A DNA stretch of 38,165 nt from Myxococcota bacterium. GTDB lineage: Bacteria > Myxococcota_A > UBA9160 > SMWR01. This document shows positions 32,605 to 38,165 of this stretch, one piece after another (the first letter of the stretch is position 1; the number at the start of each line of letters is the position of its first letter). The DNA lies in NCBI GenBank assembly GCA_022447545.1, contig JAKVBI010000026.1, positions 55,896-94,060 of the forward strand. The letters are read 5' to 3'. Made by a program: the position numbers and the translations under genes. A model generated the notes under the pieces. It did no database searches. It had not been told where the DNA came from and saw only the letters and a program-made list of their open reading frames with translations.

Positions 32605-32881
32605 GTTCCACACCGAAAGCGAATCCAATTTTCGAAACGGGTTCACTCAGCTCACGAAACGCGAAGAAGCCCATGGAATGTATCGTCAATCTCTTGCGTA
32701 TGGATTAATGGTCGGGTTCGTGTCTGGTTTTCGAGGGAAAATCAGGCACATGGCCAACGAAATGCATCTTTGTGAATTCCAAGGGGGAGCCGACGGATAT
32801 CCATGCCTCAATAAATATTGGACGGAGAGCGATTTGACTGGGAAATCGGTTTTCGGAAAGGTTTCCGTTTCCGTCGGCTCT

Positions 32882-34249
32882 TCAGTCGGGTGCGGTGCCC
32901 CTGGAGAGGGCGCGGTCTCGTTCTTCGATCGTCTGGCGCAGCGCGCGTTGTTTGGCTTCGTCCAGCGGGAACGTGTAGTAGAGCCAGGCGACGATGATGT
33001 CGGTGACGACCGGGATGAAGACGTAGGTATAGCGGAGACCGTCGATGGCCTCCGGGGTGTTGTTCCCCTTCGGATCGAATCCGATGAAGGCGAGCAGTGG
33101 ATAGCCCAATCCAACGCCCACCGCGCTTCCTACTTTGCTCGTCATTGCGACGAGTGAGTAGTAAAGCCCCGTGCGCTGCTGGCCGGATTCCACGTTGTCC
33201 GCATCTGCGACGTCCGCGACCATCGAACGCAGGATGAAGGGGACGCCGGAGTACACGATTCCAGACAGGAAGAAGAGCACCGCGTAGAGGAGGGCGTCGC
33301 CCTCTCCGGGGATGAGGTAGCTGAGCGTGACCACCATGTGTCCGAGAACGCCAATCGCGATGGCTTTGTGCTTCCCCGCGGTGCGGCTGATGCGAACCCA
33401 CATTGGAACTGCGATGGGCGCCGCGAGGAAATAGGAGACCATGATGAAACTCGTCCACTCGGGCTGACGAATCACTTCGACCATGAAGAAGACGTAGAGC
33501 GCGCCCCGTACCGAGCCCGGTAACGTCTGGAAGATGTCGATGATGAGAATCCGGAGCATGGGCCGATTCGTCGCCACGATGCGAATGGCTTCACGCAATT
33601 GGATGCGCGGTTGCGGCGGTACTTCGCCTTCGGGCACGAGGGTCACGGCCAGCGCGACGGCAATGGGCACCAGCACGATCATGAACCAGCCCATTGCTTC
33701 CATGCGCTCGTGAGCCATGGCCTCGCGACCGGAGAGCTCGATTGCAATGGGAGCGGCGAGCACGAGCACCATGCCGATCATCGAGAGCAGATGAAGCCAG
33801 CTTTGGATGCGTGTGCGTTCGTGGTAGTCGCCTGAAAGCTCTGCACCCCACGACGTCTGCGAGATCGTAAGCATCGTGTAACCGATGTAGAGGGCGAAGA
33901 GCGAACCGAAGAGGTACGTGGCCGAGCCTTCATCGCCCAGGACGAAGTGGGGAAAGAAGGCGAAGAAGCCGAAGATCATGATGATCGGCGTTGCGATCAC
34001 CAGCCAATGTCGTCGTCGCCCCCAGCGGCTCGGGAAGCGGTCCGAAATTACTCCCATGAGAGGATCGGTCACCATGTCCCAGAGGCGTGTGACCATGAAG
34101 AGGGTCCCCACGACGCCGAGCCCGAGGCCCATCTCCGTCGCGTAGTAGGGCGGGAGATAGACCATGAGAGGAATGCTCATGGCCGCGAGTGGCAAGGCAG
34201 GCGACCCCAGGGCCGCCAGTCTCCACCAAGGTAGATGCGGTTCACTCAT
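32882..34249 (-). CDS. GPH-family (MFS) cation symporter
   Basis: A 455-residue twelve-helix transporter of the glycoside-pentoside-hexuronide:cation symporter type. The diagnostic '[20 protein letters not shown]' with '[14 protein letters not shown]' is in the first cytoplasmic loop, and '[20 protein letters not shown]' with '[18 protein letters not shown]' follows in the second half. Relatives carry sugars, glucuronides or sometimes steroid-like conjugates with H+ or Na+. A CTAG-type inverted repeat lies just upstream of its start. The gap to the next gene downstream (32605-32881) is AT-richer and shows no gene. The substrate is unknown. Confidence 0.93.
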   Translation of the reverse strand: MSEPHLPWWRLAALGSPALPLAAMSIPLMVYLPPYYATEMGLGLGVVGTLFMVTRLWDMVTDPLMGVISDRFPSRWGRRRHWLVIATPIIMIFGFFAFFPHFVLGDEGSATYLFGSLFALYIGYTMLTISQTSWGAELSGDYHERTRIQSWLHLLSMIGMVLVLAAPIAIELSGREAMAHERMEAMGWFMIVLVPIAVALAVTLVPEGEVPPQPRIQLREAIRIVATNRPMLRILIIDIFQTLPGSVRGALYVFFMVEVIRQPEWTSFIMVSYFLAAPIAVPMWVRISRTAGKHKAIAIGVLGHMVVTLSYLIPGEGDALLYAVLFFLSGIVYSGVPFILRSMVADVADADNVESGQQRTGLYYSLVAMTSKVGSAVGVGLGYPLLAFIGFDPKGNNTPEAIDGLRYTYVFIPVVTDIIVAWLYYTFPLDEAKQRALRQTIEERDRALSRGTAPD

Positions 34250-34734
34250 GACAGGCCCATTCTAGATTTTCGGGCGTCTAGAAGGTGGTTGGAGTGATGA
34301 GACGATGGAGCGATTTCTGACAGATGGATTGGATGGGGGCCGGCGTCGTGCCTGGACTTCGACTGAGAAAATGGCTTCCCATGTCTGAAAATAGATTCTC
34401 TATTGAGAAGGAGTCGACTCCGCCCGAGCCATTGGTGCCAATTTCGCATCGTGGGTTGATGGTGAAACCGGTCGATAAGTAACTGAAGTAGTTCATCTTT
34501 TTGGTTAACTGAGTCGATAGTTTCAGTTTTGATGGCTCGGTATATGGATTGCCGTGTATTGCATTGACAGACAGCGGTTCCCTTGGGAAGGGTGCGTCCA
34601 ACGACCAGGGCTTCCGGTCAGCGGGGAATGCTGTCTTGGAAAAGCCATCAAGAAAGCCGCTCACACAGTCGTGGGGATCGTTCGTCGAGCCAGCGAAGGT
34701 TGTCACAAGGCTCGAAAGCCTGACGAAGTCGAGC
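34250..34734. other. AT-richer intergenic region upstream of transporter
   Basis: The 485 bp between the transporter start and the DNRLRE remnant are less GC-rich than the neighbours, mostly at 34370-34560. An open frame of 182 codons on the minus strand (34278-34826) has no family features and is antisense to the remnant at its 5' end, so I do not call it. The CTAG inverted repeat at 34260-34283 is the only site I can point to. Confidence 0.45.
34260..34283. promoter_or_regulatory. Operator-like inverted repeat TTCTAGA-N10-TCTAGAA
   Basis: Perfect 7-bp arms, each itself containing the palindrome TCTAGA, lie 11-34 bases upstream of the GPH transporter start. The position fits a repressor site overlapping the transcript leader. 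Confidence 0.55.
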
Positions 34735-34915
34735 TTGGAAACAGCCGTGGCGGCCGCCCTGTGCGTGGTCTGCGGGGCCAGTCCAGTGTTCGCGGACACG
34801 GTCGTGCTCGGAGCCGACGTAGACACTTATGTCCGGTACGGCGAGCCCGGCAAAGAGTCCGCGAACGATGGCGGCAATCCCGACCTATTCATCCGCCAGA
34901 TCGCCAGCGCCAAGC
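34735..34915 (+). pseudogene. Truncated DNRLRE-domain exoprotein remnant
   Basis: The plus strand encodes a signal-peptide-like 'AVAAALCVVCGASPVFA' followed by 'DTVVLGADVDTYVRYGEPG', and 'GGNPDLFIRQIASAK'. This matches the opening of DNRLRE domains (a Val-rich strand, then D-x-Y-V-R, then an Asn/Gly-rich loop and L-x-I-R). The expected continuation (a R-x-x-L-x-x-F-D strand) is absent: from about 34885-34915 the sequence is antisense to the DUF5060 gene. No ATG start is found; TTG 34735 and GTG 34747 are in frame. I read it as the 5' stub of a gene cut by rearrangement. Confidence 0.55.
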
Positions 34916-36494
34916 CGATTAGCGAAGCCCAAACCCACACAATCATGGTGATCGACAGAGTGGGGACGCTGACTGAGGCAGGGGCCTCCGCAGCGACTGC
35001 CCAGTCTGAGTTGTACGGCAGCGTTATTGAATGCGATCCTGGGCTCAACAAGCCGAGATCGACTTCCGAGAACGCGATCCGCGTGTCGACTGCGATTGCG
35101 GCCAGAGGTTCCGTTGCCTCGCTCAAATCGAGATCGATCGATGAGGTGTTTTCCATGTACGCCACGACACGTTCGAAACCAGGCGTGCGCAATGCCCATC
35201 CATTGCTGAGGCCACTGTCGGGCACGAGGTCGAGTTGGAAGCGCGAGGCGGTGTGCCAGAAAGCGAAGTGTGTACGCAACTGCGCTTTTCCCGGATACTC
35301 CTCCTCGTCGCGGCCCCACACTGCTCCTGCACCGCCCGCCATCGTGAGCTGCCAAAGTGCACGGATCGTGGTTTCCATGGTCCAGTCCCCGTCGCGTAGA
35401 TAGATGAAGCGATAGTCGAAAACGACCGGTCGCCCGCCTGAATCTCCGATCTTTTCGACTGCGAGGTCGTAGAAACCATCTGTGGGCATCTTGTCATTGG
35501 CGTCGAGATCCACCTGCGGATGGGACCGCCTGCGTGCTGCAAGCAGATGGGGCCATCCCATGTGGTCGTTCATGTAGGACGCCCACACGCCGACCTCGGA
35601 CTCACTCACCCACTCTTCAAGATCGAAGCCGTAGTTCATCGTCCAGCCGGGAAGCGGGCCGAGTCTTGCGCATAGATAGCGCTGCATGCGTTGGTCCACG
35701 CTGCCGTTGATGCCTCCGGGAAGCCCTTCAGGCGTCATTCTGCGCGACTCGTCCCCCCACATGAAGAGCCGAACGGTATGTCCACGCGCGTGGGCGATGG
35801 TCAGGATCTGCTCGACGATTCGAAAGGTGTCGAGATCGGGCTCCTGACGGTTGTGATCCGTGTGGCGAGCCGCATTCAGCTGGAACACCTGGTGTTCCAG
35901 CTCCACCTCCATCGTGTCGAAACCGTTGTCTTCGATCTGGTCGATTAGCGCGTGTGTGAGTGATGGATCGGCCCAGCGCCCGAGACCTTGCCCCCAGATC
36001 GCACTTGTACGCAGATCCACTTCATCCTGGAAGACATTGTGGAGGTAGCCTTCGAGCCCTGTCCCGTCGCCAGACGCATCGCTCACCTGGCGCGCGAATC
36101 GGGTTCCGGATGCAACGATGAAGCCCTTGGATGTGGGATCCGGGTTGGGCGAGACCGAAATGCTGCCCGTCCAGCCATCGAGGTCGGGGTCTGTACTGCT
36201 GCTCGAGAAGGTCCATGCGCCCGTGCGTGTCGCGGTAAAGCGAAACAACCAGGTGGTTCCACCGTCGTAAAACATTTCGGTCTTGCGCGTCTCTCCACTG
36301 GCAGTGTGCACAAAGGTGACAGTCGCAAGGACATCGAAAGCGTTGCCGGAGATGCTCGGGTTGTCGACGCTCCACTCGAGAGTAGGCGACCACAATGTTC
36401 CCGTTCTCGGTCCCAGTTCTTCCGCCCCCGCAGCCGGAAGCCAGCTGAGCAGGAATGATGCGAAAACAAGTGCCTGGGTGGTGACGGTGCGCAG
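34827..36494 (-). CDS. Secreted DUF5060/glycosidase-like protein with IPTL-CTERM-like tail; probable CTG start
   Basis: The protein has a DUF5060-type immunoglobulin-like N-domain ('NAFDVLATVTFVHTASGET', 'EMFYDGGTTWLFRF', 'TGAWTFSSSSTD'), then a TIM-barrel-like region ('DNGFDTMEVELEHQVF', 'NYGFDLEEWVSESEVG', 'PVVFDYRFIYLRDGDW') typical of glycoside-hydrolase-related proteins. Near the end 'SVPTLSITMIVWVWASLIG' plus 'LALAIWRMNR' forms an IPTL-CTERM-like sorting tail, followed by 18 extra residues that are antisense to a DNRLRE remnant. The first conventional start (TTG 36395) would cut off the export signal. In frame upstream, CTG 36494, eight bases after GAGG, gives 'LRTVTTQALVFASFLLSWL' then 'PAAGAEE', a proper signal peptide; no ATG, GTG or other TTG exists between the TGA at 36519 and 36395. 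Confidence 0.75.
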   Translation of the reverse strand: MRTVTTQALVFASFLLSWLPAAGAEELGPRTGTLWSPTLEWSVDNPSISGNAFDVLATVTFVHTASGETRKTEMFYDGGTTWLFRFTATRTGAWTFSSSSTDPDLDGWTGSISVSPNPDPTSKGFIVASGTRFARQVSDASGDGTGLEGYLHNVFQDEVDLRTSAIWGQGLGRWADPSLTHALIDQIEDNGFDTMEVELEHQVFQLNAARHTDHNRQEPDLDTFRIVEQILTIAHARGHTVRLFMWGDESRRMTPEGLPGGINGSVDQRMQRYLCARLGPLPGWTMNYGFDLEEWVSESEVGVWASYMNDHMGWPHLLAARRRSHPQVDLDANDKMPTDGFYDLAVEKIGDSGGRPVVFDYRFIYLRDGDWTMETTIRALWQLTMAGGAGAVWGRDEEEYPGKAQLRTHFAFWHTASRFQLDLVPDSGLSNGWALRTPGFERVVAYMENTSSIDLDLSEATEPLAAIAVDTRIAFSEVDLGLLSPGSHSITLPYNSDWAVAAEAPASVSVPTLSITMIVWVWASLIGLALAIWRMNRSGLPPSFADSLPGSPYRT

Positions 36495-36664
36495 GGAGGG
36501 AGCCTCGTGACTGGATCCTCAGTTTATCCCCTGGCTGACTGTGGGCGAGGACTAGCGGGCAATTCGCATCGATCACGCGCTTCTATGGGAGATCAGCGGC
36601 TTTGCGCTTCAAGCCCCAGGGCCCGCCTGCGCGATACTGTGGATCCCGGGCAAAGGTGCCTTCC

Positions 36665-37372
36665 TCAAAGCCCCCGCTCGCTCTCGAGACCCCGAAGGCG
36701 TGACTGGGCCTTTCTCCAGCCCGGGTTCTCCGCGAGGCATTTCTTGTAGAACTCGATCGCCGCAGCCGGGTCGCCTTGGGCTTCTGCGAGCAATCCGCGG
36801 TTGTAGTCGATGCGCCAGGTTGGCGCGCCGAGCCGCTCGGCCACCTGAAGTTCGCGCTCTGCCAGGTTGAATTCGCCGAGTAGTTTGTAGACCGAGGCGA
36901 GAGCCTCGCGCGGTTCCGAGGCGTCCGGAGCGAGTTGCACCTGCTGCTCGAGCAATCTCCGTGCGAATGGGAGATTGCCATCCTGGATGGCGAGGCGGCT
37001 TCTCAAGACGACTGCGCTGGGGTCGGCTCGATTACTTCCGATCAGGGAGTCGAGGTAGCTCGCCGCCTTCTGCGGTTGGCTCGTCTCGTATGCGATCACT
37101 GCGTTGGCCAATAAGATCGAAGAGTTGCTCGGGTAATCAATTGCCAATCGCTCGATCTCCGCCTGGATGCGCCCGCAATCGACATAGGGGTATTTGCGCC
37201 CACCACTTGCGCAGGAGCCACCGAGTTCGCGCTCATGGTTCCATTGTTCAAGGAGTGCACGGAGCTGGATTTCCGGATCTTCGGGATTGAGCTTCTTGTC
37301 GACCGAGGCGCATCCGAGGATGAGCAAGAGGCCGACCAGGGTGACCGTGTACCAGTGTCCGGATCTACGCAC
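36665..37372 (-). CDS. TPR lipoprotein, TadD-like
   Basis: A 235-residue lipoprotein: 'MRRSGHWYTVTLVGLLLI' leads to the lipobox I-L-G-C with Cys21, then 'ASVDKK'. The rest is helical tetratricopeptide repeats, e.g. 'RLLEQQVQLAPDASEPREAL', 'YKLLGEFNLAERELQVAERL' and 'LAEAQGDPAAAIEFYKKCL'. TadD is a TPR lipoprotein of Tad pilus systems, and this gene overlaps the CpaF ATPase gene by eight bases, so a TadD-like pilotin or assembly role is likely. The start is GTG 37372, with GAGGAG upstream; the longer open frame to 37513 is antisense-like within cpaF. +2 residue Ala favours outer-membrane sorting. Confidence 0.85.
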   Translation of the reverse strand: MRRSGHWYTVTLVGLLLILGCASVDKKLNPEDPEIQLRALLEQWNHERELGGSCASGGRKYPYVDCGRIQAEIERLAIDYPSNSSILLANAVIAYETSQPQKAASYLDSLIGSNRADPSAVVLRSRLAIQDGNLPFARRLLEQQVQLAPDASEPREALASVYKLLGEFNLAERELQVAERLGAPTWRIDYNRGLLAEAQGDPAAAIEFYKKCLAENPGWRKAQSRLRGLESERGL

Positions 37373-38165
37373 GGAGGCTCCTCGACGGCCGGGTAAACCA
37401 CGCGGACGGAACATCCGCACCCCGTTGGCGAAGTCGTTCGGCGACCCGGGGAACGATTCCGCTAGCAGCGAAGTCGCCCAGAACGCGCCCTGCTTCGAGC
37501 CCCTTGCGCTCAAAGGAAAAGATGTCCTGTAGGAGCGGGGTTTCGCCTTCCAGGCCGACGACCTCGGTCACGGTTGCGATTCGGCGCACCCCGTCTTCGT
37601 AACGGTCGACATGCACGATGAGGTCGAGGGCCGAGACGATCTGCTCCCGAATCGCGCGAGACGGGAGCTCGAGCCCTGCCATCAGCACCATGGTTTCGAG
37701 CCGGGACAAGGCGTCGCGCGGAGAGTTTGCGTGTACCGTGCCGAGGCTGCCATCATGCCCGGTGTTCATCGCCTGCAGCATGTCGAGTGCCTCGCCACCG
37801 CGGACCTCGCCGACGATGACCCGATCGGGGCGCATGCGCAAGCTGTTGATCACGAGATCGCGGGCGGTGATGCGTCCCCGGCCCTCTACGTTCGCGGGCC
37901 TCGCCTCGAGTCGAACCCAGTTCTCCTGGTCGAGCATCAACTCGAGCGTGTCCTCGATGGTGACGACACGTTCTGCCGAAGAGATCGACTCCGCAAGCGC
38001 GCCGAGCAGGGTGGACTTGCCCGCGCCGGTTCCGCCCGAAATCAGGACGTTGAGGCGATAGCGGGCCGCTGTCCCAAGAAAGATGGCCATGTCCGGCGAA
38101 AACGCACCGAGTTTTTGGAGTTCGGCGGCGCGGAGTCGACGGCGACCGAACCGGCGAATCGACAA
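37365..38165 (-). CDS. cpaF: CpaF/TadA-type secretion ATPase, C-terminal part
   Basis: The gene enters from the right edge; 266 codons are visible and the N-terminal ~150-200 residues are missing. 'LSIRRFGRRRLRAAELQKLG' is the domain linker, 'LISGGTGAGKSTLL' the Walker A, 'RVVTIEDTLELML' the Asp box, 'RMRPDRVIVGEVRGGEALDM' the Walker B, and 'TGHDGSLGTVHANSPRDAL' the His box. This set identifies the type IV/II secretion ATPase family member that powers Tad (Flp) pili. It overlaps the TPR lipoprotein gene. The visible part is intact and should be functional. Confidence 0.93.
   Translation of the reverse strand: MSIRRFGRRRLRAAELQKLGAFSPDMAIFLGTAARYRLNVLISGGTGAGKSTLLGALAESISSAERVVTIEDTLELMLDQENWVRLEARPANVEGRGRITARDLVINSLRMRPDRVIVGEVRGGEALDMLQAMNTGHDGSLGTVHANSPRDALSRLETMVLMAGLELPSRAIREQIVSALDLIVHVDRYEDGVRRIATVTEVVGLEGETPLLQDIFSFERKGLEAGRVLGDFAASGIVPRVAERLRQRGADVPSAWFTRPSRSLRA

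Noticed and set aside
32159-33157. 332-codon plus-strand frame
   Set aside because: Antisense to the TSP3-repeat protein and the transporter; the Ser-rich start is the complement of Asp-rich repeats.
34278-34826. 182-codon minus-strand open frame upstream of the transporter
   Set aside because: No signal peptide or family motif, partly antisense to the DNRLRE remnant and covering the CTAG repeat; low GC favours chance or non-coding.
1-38165. CRISPR array, insertion sequence or prophage
   Set aside because: No regularly spaced direct repeats, transposase, integrase or phage structural gene was seen; the tail-fibre-like domain at 29947 is in a secreted protein with a signal peptide.

Overview
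The window is GC-rich bacterial chromosomal DNA, densely coded on both strands. It combines a large oxidative and CoA catabolic gene set (cytochromes P450, Rieske proteins, metal-dependent amidohydrolase-2 enzymes, SDRs, VOC proteins, an acyl-CoA ligase) with secreted proteins carrying PEP-CTERM-like tails, DUF4185, DUF5060 and DNRLRE-type domains, and a Tad-pilus ATPase. This mixture fits an uncultured free-living member of the former Deltaproteobacteria (Myxococcota, Desulfobacterota or Binatota-like). No rRNA or tRNA marker is present, so that placement is only an inference.

Layout. 1-628: 3' part of an F420-type luciferase-like oxidoreductase. 703-4744 (minus): a tightly coupled operon VOC > Rieske oxygenase > amidohydrolase > SDR, then a small phosphatase-like gene. 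4964-6169: FAD monooxygenase. 6310-6735: a small secreted protein gene interrupted by an in-frame TAG. 7102-10948 (minus): P450 > ferredoxin > VOC > amidohydrolase > nitroreductase. Divergent from this at 11084-14171 is MarR regulator > amidohydrolase > amidohydrolase. 14414-15574: a CadC-like winged helix fused to a multi-span membrane domain. 15567-18533 (minus): Lgt-like protein > DUF4185 protein > stand-alone copy of that protein's C-terminal domain. 19000-20298: P450. 20382-21266 (minus): PEP-CTERM protein and an alpha/beta-hydrolase relic. 21790-24813: amidohydrolase and Rieske ferredoxin, divergent from a third P450. 24983-29812 (minus): cupin > acyl-CoA ligase > FAH-family > thioesterase > SDR, with a CTAG palindrome upstream. 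29947-34249 (minus): GPH/MFS transporter > thrombospondin-3 repeat protein > large secreted protein. 34735-36494: a truncated DNRLRE remnant facing a DUF5060 secreted protein. 36665-38165 (minus): CpaF/TadA ATPase > TPR lipoprotein (TadD-like).

How the genes work together. Five amidohydrolase-2 enzymes sit in three separate loci, each beside an oxygenase or its electron carrier and twice directly after a VOC gene. This looks like a recurring module in which an oxygenase activates a recalcitrant ring or hydrocarbon and a metal hydrolase or decarboxylase processes the product. The CoA ligase, FAH-family, thioesterase and SDR operon could take resulting acids further. Substrates cannot be read from sequence; the CYP125/CYP124-like P450 and the KshA/DAF-36-like Rieske enzyme make steroids or terpenoids reasonable guesses. 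The second theme is envelope and surface biology, with three different C-terminal membrane-tail types and several decayed genes, which suggests a fast-evolving secretome.
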